From contig DAHXMP010000379.1 of assembly GCA_027371665.1 (NCBI GenBank), forward strand, positions 1 through 10,672: a stretch of 10,672 nt of DNA, in the 5' to 3' direction. This document shows positions 1-6,999 of this stretch, in pieces (positions within the stretch are counted from its first letter, which is position 1; every line of letters begins with the position of its first letter). The stretch comes from Bacteroidota bacterium (GTDB lineage Bacteria > Bacteroidota > Ignavibacteria > Kapaibacteriales > UBA2268). The position numbers and the translations under genes were made by a program. Below the pieces are notes generated by a model, which saw nothing but the letters and a program-made list of their open reading frames with translations, searched no databases and was not told the origin of the DNA.

Positions 1-272
1 TCCCGTTATGTAAATTATTCTGAAATGCCCTTATATTCCCTAAATCGAGTTGCAAATGGTCGAAATTAGGTCGCTGATTTTTTAATGAGTAAATGATTGT
101 AAATATGTTCCCCTTGCAGAATCTATTATCTGGTTAAATAATGTCGAATCGTATAATTCGAATGGTCTAATATCAAATAAAGGTTCGGATATATCACTAA
201 ATGTAATTTCGACCATTTTGCAACTCGATTTAGGGAATATAAGGGCATTTCAGAATAATTTACATAACGGGA
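1..272. repeat. Large inverted repeat (about 67-bp arms, 137-bp spacer) at the left edge
   Basis: Bases 1-67 are the reverse complement of bases 205-272, differing only by one A in an A run (three A at 54-56 against four in the other arm). The spacer 68-204 has no convincing gene; it holds a small hairpin with 6-bp arms (144-149 and 156-161). The left arm begins at base 1, so the repeat may extend outside the window and any target-site duplication on that side cannot be seen. It could be a MITE-like non-autonomous element, an invertible segment or a fold-back assembly or amplification artefact. No transposase or recombinase gene is visible. The repeat itself is read directly; its nature is unknown. 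Confidence 0.9.
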
Positions 273-313
273 ATAATAAAGGTTAAATCTAATAAAATGA
301 GTGCTGTTCTTTG

Positions 314-386
314 AGCCAACAGGCGGACTCGAACCGCCGACCTGCTCATTACGAGTGAGCTGCTCTACCACCTGAGCTACGTTGGC
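314..386 (-). tRNA. tRNA-Thr, anticodon CGT
   Basis: The minus strand folds into a complete 73-nt cloverleaf. The acceptor stem GCCAACG pairs with TGTTGGC (one G-T pair), the D arm is GCTC/GAGC, the anticodon stem GCTCA/TGAGC encloses loop CTCGTAA, and the T arm is GGCGG/CCGCC with loop TTCGAGT. The anticodon is CGT, which reads the threonine codon ACG. The 3' end continues TCAA, so CCA is not encoded and must be added by a nucleotidyltransferase. It lies 79 bp downstream of the metal repressor gene on the same strand but has its own candidate promoter, so it is probably transcribed separately. Confidence 0.97.
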
Positions 387-394
387 AATCTTTG

Positions 395-426
395 CAAAAT
401 TAAGAAAAATAAGCTCCTCCTGCAAA
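395..426 (-). promoter_or_regulatory. Candidate Bacteroidota-type promoter of tRNA-Thr
   Basis: On the minus strand TTTG (423-426) is followed after 20 nt by TAATTTTG (395-402). This fits the TTTG/TAnnTTTG promoter form known for Bacteroidota. Transcription would start within a few bases of the mature tRNA 5' end at 386. The same TAATTTTG octamer occurs in front of feoA. In AT-rich DNA such octamers also occur by chance, so the call rests on correct spacing and position. Confidence 0.55.
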
Positions 427-465
427 CTTACTATGCGGTATCTTATGTAATTTTTTATAAATTAT

Positions 466-1143
466 TTAATTTTTCGATGGGAGAACTTCAACAAAAATCT
501 TCCCTGCAACTTCATATCCAATCACTTTTTCGGTATCGGCATGTTTAATAGATATAGGCCCATTAAATGGACTTTTTGATATTACTGAAACTTTAACGTT
601 AGGTATCAATCCTATCTCTTCGAGGTAACCAAGAAGTTTCTGGTCCGTATCCGAAAGCCTTGTAATAACTGTTTCCTTTCCGGCTTCGACTTCGGATAGC
701 GGCACTTCATTGACAAAATGGATTTTACCTTCCTTTGTCGGAATAGGATGTCCGTGGGGGTCAAACTTTGGATTTCCAAGTTTATTGGTTATTTTTTCTG
801 CAAATTCCTCCGATATGAAATGCTCGAGTTTACATGCCTCTTCATGTACCCGGTCAAGTTTATAACCTAACTCTTCTTTTAGGTATAATTCAATCAAACG
901 GTGGTGGCGAATTACTTCAAGGGCAATTCTTTCACCTCTTGTTGTAAGCTTAACACCTTTGTATGAATTATAGTCTACCAGGCTCATTGATGAGAGCCTC
1001 TTAAGCATACCAGTAACCGAAGCACCGGATACACCCATATCCTTAGCTATTTCAGTAGTAGAAACAGTTCCGTCATCCTGAAGTTTATAGATTGTTTTCA
1101 GGTAGTCCTGGACAGACTGTGTTAAAACTTGATTTTTTTTCAT
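466..1143 (-). CDS. DtxR/MntR-family metal-dependent transcriptional repressor
   Basis: A 225-residue full-length DtxR-type regulator that should bind DNA when loaded with Fe(II) or Mn(II) and repress metal uptake genes. An N-terminal winged helix (about residues 8-72) is followed by the metal-binding dimerisation domain (about 73-140, ending in the family motif PHGHPIP) and a C-terminal FeoA/SH3-like domain (about 150-222). Aligned by eye to DtxR, the ligands are H81, E85, H100, C104, E107 and H108. The position of DtxR Met10 is D13, as in MntR, so the metal site is mixed and metal preference is uncertain. The start is supported by AGGAG five bases upstream of ATG. It lies 104 bp after feoB on the same strand, which suggests it senses the metal imported by FeoAB. 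Confidence 0.94.
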   Translation of the reverse strand: MKKNQVLTQSVQDYLKTIYKLQDDGTVSTTEIAKDMGVSGASVTGMLKRLSSMSLVDYNSYKGVKLTTRGERIALEVIRHHRLIELYLKEELGYKLDRVHEEACKLEHFISEEFAEKITNKLGNPKFDPHGHPIPTKEGKIHFVNEVPLSEVEAGKETVITRLSDTDQKLLGYLEEIGLIPNVKVSVISKSPFNGPISIKHADTEKVIGYEVAGKIFVEVLPSKN

Positions 1144-1220
1144 ACATGCTCCTGTTACATTCTTGCCTTTTTTACTTTGAATATTTAATTTATTAACGAA
1201 AATGTATAATTCAAATTTTT

Positions 1221-1252
1221 CAAATCTAATAATTTTTTTAATTACTACTAAA
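1221..1252 (-). promoter_or_regulatory. Possible internal promoter for the DtxR-family gene
   Basis: On the minus strand TTTA (1249-1252), overlapping the feoB stop codon, is followed after 20 nt by TAGATTTG (1221-1228), an exact TAnnTTTG match. It would give a leader of roughly 70 nt before the repressor start at 1143. The -33 element has one mismatch and the region is very AT-rich, so this is a weak candidate. If real, the repressor is also transcribed independently of feoAB. Confidence 0.3.
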
Positions 1253-3167
1253 TGCTTAGTATCAATTTAAATAAAAAAGCTGATATTGTTGCAACAATTA
1301 TACTGGTTGCAGATGACAGCATAGTAATTTTAAATCCCAATTCTTTCCATAATACAACAAAAGTTGTCAGGCATGGGAAATAAAGTGAGACAAATATAAT
1401 AAATACGACAACCTGGCTGATTGTAAGCGGCAGTTGGGAAAGTGCAGGAATATGCATTGCCTGGTTCATCATAACTAAAATCAATTCTTTTCTTAAAAAA
1501 CCAAAGAGAAGCGTCGAACCCAATTCCTTCGGCAATCCAAGTGCTATCTTCAATACAGGTGCGAATAATGTATTGATATAACTGCTGACATGAAAATATT
1601 CGACCCAGCCAAGTACTATACTTCCGCCAATCAGAAACACCGATGCGTCTCTCATAAAGCCTTTAATCCTAAACCAGGTTTTCCTGAATGAGTTCTTAAG
1701 AGAAGGAATTTTAAGACTTGGGATTTCCATAACAAAACCCGTTGGCTTTTTTAAGAATAATGTCATTATACGTCCGGATACTGTTATAATAATTATCAAA
1801 TAGGAAAAAATAATTACAGCCCATAATGGACCGGTAAAAGCTGCCGCTAAGGCAAAAATAACTGATATTCTGGCTGAACAAGGGATAAAGGGTATGATAA
1901 CACCTGTTACAATTCGGTCTCTTTTGCTGTCGAGAAGTTTCGTAGCATAAAGAGCCGGTACCGAACAACCGAAACCAAGAATAATAGGTACGACTGATTT
2001 ACCATGCAATCCAATTTTGTGCATTAAACCGTCAATCAAAAATGCCACCCGCGAAAGGTATCCCAAATCTTCAAATATTGTTGTAAGAAAAACAAGCGGA
2101 AGAAAATAAGGAAGCACTATACCGAATATTCCGGAAAAGCCCATAAATGCACCGTTTATTGAATGCCAAAGGAAAGGCCGTGTTACCTTTAATGGAGCAA
2201 ACAGACCTGCCATTGCCTGTATCGGGCTGTCAACCAAATCGCCTATCAAGCTCCCAATAATAAATATCAACGCAAAATATAAAATAAAGAAACCAGCTAA
2301 AAAAACATATCCTATGTATGGATGAAGCAGCCAATCATCGAGTTTTTCACTAAAAGGCCTTTCTTTTCTTGGAACAAAAGTCGAGATTTTTTCCGCTATT
2401 TTCATAGCCTGATGGTGACGTTCATAGTGAATGGTCTCAAATACATCTTTATGGTGATTATCAACAAGCTTTGATTCGATAATGTTCCTTTGAGTTTTTA
2501 TTTCTTTAATTATGGATTGCGGAACTATTGAATAGTTTTCTATTGATTTTATGGAATAGAAACGCGAAGTACCTTTCAAATTGGTAACTAATGGTTTAAG
2601 GCTCTGTTCCAATTTATCGATTTCATATTCAACATGTTTTGTATAAGGGAAAGACACCGGTATGGCAATCCTTCCCTGGGAAACATCGTAAATTGAATCC
2701 ACCAATGCTTTACCTCCTTTGCCATATAAAGCAATTGTCGGAATAACGGGAACTCCTAAAATTTCCTCAAGCTCTTGCGGATTTATTTTTAATCCGTGTT
2801 TCTCAGCTTCATCAATCATATTTAAAGCTACAATCATTGGTAGTCCAAGTTCAGCAAGCTCCACTGTCATTTCCAGGCTCCTTGCCAATAATGAGGCATC
2901 CACAACATTAATCAGTAAATCAATTTCCTCCTTAAAAAGAAATTCATAAGTATATTTTTCAACTTCATCTGTTGGATTTAAAGAATACAAGCCTGGCAAA
3001 TCAACAAGATTAAATATATTACCATATATATTTACTTGTGATTCCTTTAACTTAACTGTAGTTCCCGAGAAATTAGAGGTTGGTACTTTAATATCAGAGA
3101 GAACATTAAAGAGAGTACTCTTACCTGAATTGGGCTGACCGATAAGAACAATTTGTTTAATGCTCAT
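1248..3167 (-). CDS. feoB: Ferrous iron transport protein B (FeoB)
   Basis: Inner-membrane Fe(II) transporter with a cytosolic GTPase domain. Numbered from the ATG at 3165-3167 (639 residues), the G motifs are G1 GQPNSGKST (10-18), G2 GTT (35-37), G3 DLPG (56-59) and G4 NMID (116-119). After a helical spacer, hydrophobic segments start near residue 284 and run to the C-terminus. They include GCSVPA (400-405), PCSAR (429-433) and PCL (598-600), carrying the three conserved FeoB cysteines C401, C430 and C599. The frame also opens at a TTG at 3177-3179, but the ATG gives the usual N-terminus directly before the G domain. That ATG overlaps the end of feoA by 11 bp, suggesting translational coupling. 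All key motifs are intact. Confidence 0.98.
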   Translation of the reverse strand: MSIKQIVLIGQPNSGKSTLFNVLSDIKVPTSNFSGTTVKLKESQVNIYGNIFNLVDLPGLYSLNPTDEVEKYTYEFLFKEEIDLLINVVDASLLARSLEMTVELAELGLPMIVALNMIDEAEKHGLKINPQELEEILGVPVIPTIALYGKGGKALVDSIYDVSQGRIAIPVSFPYTKHVEYEIDKLEQSLKPLVTNLKGTSRFYSIKSIENYSIVPQSIIKEIKTQRNIIESKLVDNHHKDVFETIHYERHHQAMKIAEKISTFVPRKERPFSEKLDDWLLHPYIGYVFLAGFFILYFALIFIIGSLIGDLVDSPIQAMAGLFAPLKVTRPFLWHSINGAFMGFSGIFGIVLPYFLPLVFLTTIFEDLGYLSRVAFLIDGLMHKIGLHGKSVVPIILGFGCSVPALYATKLLDSKRDRIVTGVIIPFIPCSARISVIFALAAAFTGPLWAVIIFSYLIIIITVSGRIMTLFLKKPTGFVMEIPSLKIPSLKNSFRKTWFRIKGFMRDASVFLIGGSIVLGWVEYFHVSSYINTLFAPVLKIALGLPKELGSTLLFGFLRKELILVMMNQAMHIPALSQLPLTISQVVVFIIFVSLYFPCLTTFVVLWKELGFKITMLSSATSIIVATISAFLFKLILSI

Positions 3168-3390
3168 AACCGACTTCAATTTTGTTAGCTATACCTCTTC
3201 CAATAGCAATTTTCGAATTTCCGTGTGACAGAGGCTTAACAAGTACAGGTCCCCATTTAGCATCAGAAATCTTCAATAATAATTCGTCAGTTCTAATTCC
3301 GATTGTTACAAGTTTTTTCTTTGCTTCTTTGCCAGCATTTATTTTCTGGATTCTTAACTCAACATTTACCGGAGCATCACTCAAAACCAT
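3157..3390 (-). CDS. feoA: Ferrous iron transport accessory protein FeoA
   Basis: A 77-residue SH3-like cytosolic protein, the usual size for FeoA, which works with the FeoB G domain during Fe(II) uptake. The sequence begins MVLSDAPVNVELRIQKI and ends in the typical small barrel strands (...GRGIANKIEVGYEH). A GTG at 3397-3399 would add three residues. The ATG at 3388-3390 is preferred because it gives the usual FeoA N-terminus (M-x-L-S). No strong Shine-Dalgarno sequence precedes it. It is the first gene of a minus-strand feoA-feoB unit, followed by the DtxR-family repressor. The upstream promoter and palindrome suggest metal-dependent control. Confidence 0.93.
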   Translation of the reverse strand: MVLSDAPVNVELRIQKINAGKEAKKKLVTIGIRTDELLLKISDAKWGPVLVKPLSHGNSKIAIGRGIANKIEVGYEH

Positions 3391-3425
3391 CTCATTCACA
3401 TCAAAATGTTATTCAAAACTATTTT

Positions 3426-3447
3426 CAAAATTAGCTAAAACTAACAA
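3426..3447 (-). promoter_or_regulatory. Candidate DtxR-family operator over the feoA -7 element
   Basis: The perfect palindrome TTAGCTAA (3431-3438) shares bases with the -7 element. Just upstream is another TTAG half-site, so the minus strand reads TTAGTTTTAGCTAATTTTG. DtxR/IdeR boxes consist of TTAG/CTAA half-sites around a similar core, so repressor binding here would block the promoter. The match to the classical box is partial, and the site is inferred from position and symmetry. Confidence 0.35.
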
Positions 3448-3456
3448 GAAAACAAA
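3426..3456 (-). promoter_or_regulatory. Promoter of the feoAB operon (Bacteroidota type)
   Basis: On the minus strand TTTG (3453-3456) and TAATTTTG (3426-3433) are separated by 19 nt, a full match to the Bacteroidota TTTG/TAnnTTTG consensus with normal spacing. Transcription would begin near 3420, about 30 nt before the feoA ATG. This is the best promoter match in the window. Confidence 0.6.
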
Positions 3457-3612
3457 ATCAACCTATGATTTCAAGATGTTTATGTTGCAATCAATATTGT
3501 CAAAAATTAAATTTTCATAAAAATCCCATTTTTCAATTAATATTAACTAATTGCGTCTTAGGCATAATAATTTTATTCTTTTTAATTTCTGAAAAAAATC
3601 AACAAGGAAAAT

Positions 3613-4599
3613 ATGAGTATAAAAAGCGATGATGTAAAAAGTATCGAGCAATTATCGGATGCTATCAAATCAGTTCGTACTGAAATTGCAAAAGTAATTA
3701 TTGGGCAGGAAGAGATAATCGAGCAATTAATCATTGCACTTTTTGCAAGAGGGCATTGCTTATTAATTGGAGTTCCGGGTTTAGCCAAAACTTTATTGAT
3801 TTCTACACTTTCACAGGCACTCGATTTGAAATTCAGCAGAATACAATTCACTCCCGACCTCATGCCGGGTGATATAACCGGAACAGAAGTTATCGAGGAT
3901 AATATTACAACCGGAGAAAAGCAATTCAGATTTATCAAAGGACCGGTTTTTGCAAACATTGTCCTTGCTGACGAAATTAACAGAACTCCTCCGAAAACCC
4001 AATCGGCACTTCTCGAGGCAATGCAGGAACATAAAGTAACAGCCGCAGGTACAACTTATACACTTGAAGAGCCTTTTTTTGTTCTTGCCACACAAAATCC
4101 TATCGAGCAGGAGGGAACTTATCCTTTACCTGAAGCTCAACTCGACAGGTTCATGTTTAATATTTGGCTCGACTACCCTTCCGTAAACGAAGAGATTGAC
4201 ATTGTAAAAACTACCACAGCCGAATATATTCCCGATGTTAAAAAGGTTTTGTCAGCAAATGAAATAATTGAGTTCCAGGATTTAATACGCAGGGTACCAG
4301 TCGCAAATAATGTGACAGAATTTGCCGTTCATCTCGTCCGTTCTACGAGACCGGGCAACGGCTCATCTGAACTGATAAGAGACTTCTTAAGCTATGGTGC
4401 CGGCCCAAGAGCTTCCCAATATTTAATCCTCGGTGCCAAATCAAGAGCCGCTTTAAAAGGCAGATACACTCCCGATATTGATGACGTGATAGCTGTCGCT
4501 TCACCCGTTCTTCGTCATAGGATTGTTACCAATTTCAACGCTGAAGCAGAGAACATCAGCCCAAATGAAATAGTAATCAAATTACTCGGGAAAGTTTAA
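3613..4599 (+). CDS. MoxR-family AAA+ ATPase
   Basis: A 328-residue cytosolic AAA+ ATPase of the MoxR (AAA_3) type, a chaperone-like class that often works with VWA-domain proteins. Visible motifs are Walker A GVPGLAKT (53-60), Walker B IVLADE (116-121) followed by INRTPPKTQ, sensor 1 in ATQNP (N162), the LDRF arginine (R179), and sensor 2 GPRAS (R266). The length is normal and all catalytic positions are present. AAGGA lies shortly before the ATG. Unlike common moxR operons, no DUF58 or BatA/BatB genes follow on this strand. The next gene converges from the minus strand with 15 bp between stops and encodes a VIT-VWA protein, a plausible partner. The substrate process is unknown. Confidence 0.94.
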   Translation: MSIKSDDVKSIEQLSDAIKSVRTEIAKVIIGQEEIIEQLIIALFARGHCLLIGVPGLAKTLLISTLSQALDLKFSRIQFTPDLMPGDITGTEVIEDNITTGEKQFRFIKGPVFANIVLADEINRTPPKTQSALLEAMQEHKVTAAGTTYTLEEPFFVLATQNPIEQEGTYPLPEAQLDRFMFNIWLDYPSVNEEIDIVKTTTAEYIPDVKKVLSANEIIEFQDLIRRVPVANNVTEFAVHLVRSTRPGNGSSELIRDFLSYGAGPRASQYLILGAKSRAALKGRYTPDIDDVIAVASPVLRHRIVTNFNAEAENISPNEIVIKLLGKV

Positions 4600-4614
4600 T
4601 AATACAGCTTTCTT

Positions 4615-6999
4615 TTAATCTATATTCACAAGCTCAATTTCAAAATATACTCTTGTTCCGGCAGGAACATTAGCATTCAACCCTTTACCACCCAGGGCTA
4701 AATCCGGCGGGACTAAAAGGATTCTTTTTCCACCCGCTTTCATGGCTAACAATCCTTCGTCAAATGCCTTGATTACTTCCCCGTTTCCAGCAATAAATGT
4801 CAACGCTTTCCCGGACTCATAGCTTCCATCGAACCTTGTTCCGTCTGGCAGGTATCCCTTATAATGAATCGTAACTTTCTGACCGTTTTTTACTCCCTCG
4901 CCTTTTCCGTTTACTATATCCTTAAATTTAAGTCCTGAGGGAGTTGTTTTAAAATCATCCTTAACATAATTTTCAGGGATTGACTCGGAATCAAGCTTAA
5001 ATTCGATTGGAATTGTAACACGACATGGAATAGGATGACCATTAGATTCAGCTGGTAAGAATTTCGATTTTTTTATTGCTTCAATTGCGGCTGTGTCGAG
5101 AAGTTGATTATCAGAATATTCTATCAATGTATTGTCAACTTTCCCATTCTCATTAATTAATGCAGTTATTTTAACTATACCTTCAATAAAGAACAATTTC
5201 GCTAATACGGGATATACAATATTATTTTTTAATGAAACTGTATCAATAACAGGGTCTTTTGTTTTAAAAGTAAATTCGCTAATTTGAGAGTTTTTATCTT
5301 TGGCTGTATTCCTTCCGGGCATTAACGGATTTATTTTTCCACTGTATCCTCCCGTATATTTACTTCCTATATCAATATTATTAATCATTAAGCGAGAAGA
5401 AGATATGGAAGAACGACCATAATTATTCCCGCCAACAGCATAATCCGAAACACCTTCGGGCAAGGGCAGTGGCAGTTTTACGCGGACAAGAGAATCCTTG
5501 TTTCTTGAAACATAATCAACCGCAACAAAAGATGTGTATTGTGTAAGCAAGTTATATTTTATACCCAGATTTGCTATTTCATCGTTACGCTTAACCTTGT
5601 CAAGAAGAACATTATAATCGGAAAGCCCTGCTATTTTATTTCTTGCCCAGAGATACTTTATGGCATTATCCTGTTTCATTGTTATAAATTTTAGAACGCT
5701 AACATCCACTTTATATCTAGTATTACCAGAGACACCTGACACTAAAATATGGCCTGAAGGTTTGCCCATCCACTTACCATATATCAGAATGGGACGTTCA
5801 GCAAGCACATCCGGTATTGTAAGAGGCTCAACATCATAAGCAAGAAAGCCGTCATATTCAACTTTTATATCAGTCATAACAGGTGATTCAATATATTTCC
5901 GGAATTTTTCGACAATGGATTCGGCATTATCTTTATTAGTAACAATAAAAGGCTCTCCCATTCCGGCTCGTGCCATTCCTTCAATGATGTACCTATTGAC
6001 ACTGCTCCCGATTCCGAACGAAAAGACATTAGACCGGTTAAGATTATTTCTTATTAAATCGAATGTTTCTTCTTCGACGTCAACATATCCGTCAGTAATT
6101 ATTACAATCGTCCTAGAGTGGCCTTCATCTTTTTGAAGTGTGAAGACCTTACTTAAAGCCGGAAGCAATTCAGTGCCGCCTCCACCCTTTTGTTGTTCAA
6201 TCAATTCAACAGCCTTTTGAATATTTACCCCGGTTGCATACAAAGGATTATCAGACAATACTGTTGAACTGCCGGAAAATAACACGAGGTTAAATTTTTC
6301 AGATGGGTTAAGCTTGCCCAATAGATTTTTCATTAGTTCCTTAGCAATATCGAGCGGCATGCCATGCATTGAGCCGGAAACGTCCAGAACAAAAACAAAT
6401 TCACGTGGTGGTATTTGCTGAGGTTCTACACGTTTTGGAGGCTGAAGCATCAACAGGAAAAAATTTTCATTTCCGTTTTCGGACATAAGTAATCCGGTTT
6501 CAATCTTTTTTCCTGCTAAGCTGTAGCGAAGTATATAATCCCTGTTCCCGCCATACTTTTCCGAATCGTTTAAAGATATACCGGCTTGTGATTCGTTATT
6601 TTTATTGATACTGACACCATGTGAAATACATTCAATATCACCAAGTGGAACGGCAGTGGAGAGGGATACATTGACATTAAATAAATAGGATGGTTTCTGC
6701 CCTTCTTTTGTATAGGAAGTTTCCACCCATTTATCGCCTTCGGCTGAGGAATCTGCAATTTTATTAGAATAACGGGGACCGACAACGGCAGGATAAACAA
6801 ATTCATACACTCTATCAACCGGCACAAGCAGCTCGGTATATTTTAATTCGACAATAATCGTATCACCCGGCATAATATTACCGACTTTCATCTGAAAAAC
6901 ATTTGGCCTCTGCTGTTCCAGGAGCGAAGCACTTTTGCCTTCTTTTATTGCCCTATCATAGGTTTTTCTCGCTTCTTCCTTTTTTTTGAATTTCTGCAA
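4615..6999 (-). CDS. VIT-VWA-TonB_C-FKBP protein, C-terminal part of a frameshifted gene
   Basis: This 794-codon open frame continues the gene that starts at 7324; the only upstream start is a TTG, so independent translation is doubtful (first ATG at codon 37). In order it holds the rest of a VIT domain (from codon 8), a VWA domain (about 200-370) with MIDAS DVSGS (D206, S208, S210), T276 and D303, and the family motif YTSFVAVDY (488-496). A TonB C-terminal-like domain (about 595-668) and a C-terminal FKBP prolyl isomerase domain (about 683-794) follow. The FKBP pocket keeps Y713, F723, D724, V742 and I743, but has F746 for the usual Trp and L769 for the usual Tyr. With the signal peptide supplied by the upstream fragment, the protein would be periplasmic or secreted. 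Both the MIDAS and the FKBP fold appear intact, which argues against long decay. Confidence 0.88.
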   Translation of the reverse strand: MQKFKKKEEARKTYDRAIKEGKSASLLEQQRPNVFQMKVGNIMPGDTIIVELKYTELLVPVDRVYEFVYPAVVGPRYSNKIADSSAEGDKWVETSYTKEGQKPSYLFNVNVSLSTAVPLGDIECISHGVSINKNNESQAGISLNDSEKYGGNRDYILRYSLAGKKIETGLLMSENGNENFFLLMLQPPKRVEPQQIPPREFVFVLDVSGSMHGMPLDIAKELMKNLLGKLNPSEKFNLVLFSGSSTVLSDNPLYATGVNIQKAVELIEQQKGGGGTELLPALSKVFTLQKDEGHSRTIVIITDGYVDVEEETFDLIRNNLNRSNVFSFGIGSSVNRYIIEGMARAGMGEPFIVTNKDNAESIVEKFRKYIESPVMTDIKVEYDGFLAYDVEPLTIPDVLAERPILIYGKWMGKPSGHILVSGVSGNTRYKVDVSVLKFITMKQDNAIKYLWARNKIAGLSDYNVLLDKVKRNDEIANLGIKYNLLTQYTSFVAVDYVSRNKDSLVRVKLPLPLPEGVSDYAVGGNNYGRSSISSSRLMINNIDIGSKYTGGYSGKINPLMPGRNTAKDKNSQISEFTFKTKDPVIDTVSLKNNIVYPVLAKLFFIEGIVKITALINENGKVDNTLIEYSDNQLLDTAAIEAIKKSKFLPAESNGHPIPCRVTIPIEFKLDSESIPENYVKDDFKTTPSGLKFKDIVNGKGEGVKNGQKVTIHYKGYLPDGTRFDGSYESGKALTFIAGNGEVIKAFDEGLLAMKAGGKRILLVPPDLALGGKGLNANVPAGTRVYFEIELVNID

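Noticed and set aside
126..425. A 99-codon open frame on the minus strand
   Set aside because: It runs straight through the tRNA-Thr gene and the inverted repeat arm; its protein shows the familiar false translation of a tRNA (AQVVEQLTRNEQVGGSSPPVG region).
3177..3179. TTG start for feoB, four codons upstream of the ATG
   Set aside because: The ATG at 3165-3167 gives the typical FeoB N-terminus immediately before the G1 motif and a compact overlap with feoA.
3182..3520. A 112-codon plus-strand frame opposite feoA and its promoter
   Set aside because: It is antisense to feoA and its control region, has no recognisable domain and ends in low-complexity AT-rich sequence.
3541..3612. Promoter for moxR
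   Set aside because: Only imperfect TAnnTTTG-like strings with wrong spacing to any TTTG are present; the promoter cannot be placed.
4590..4612. Possible bidirectional terminator between moxR and the VIT-VWA gene (GAAAG...CTTTC then TTTT)
   Set aside because: The stem is only 5 bp with a 13-nt loop and is AT-rich; too weak to call.
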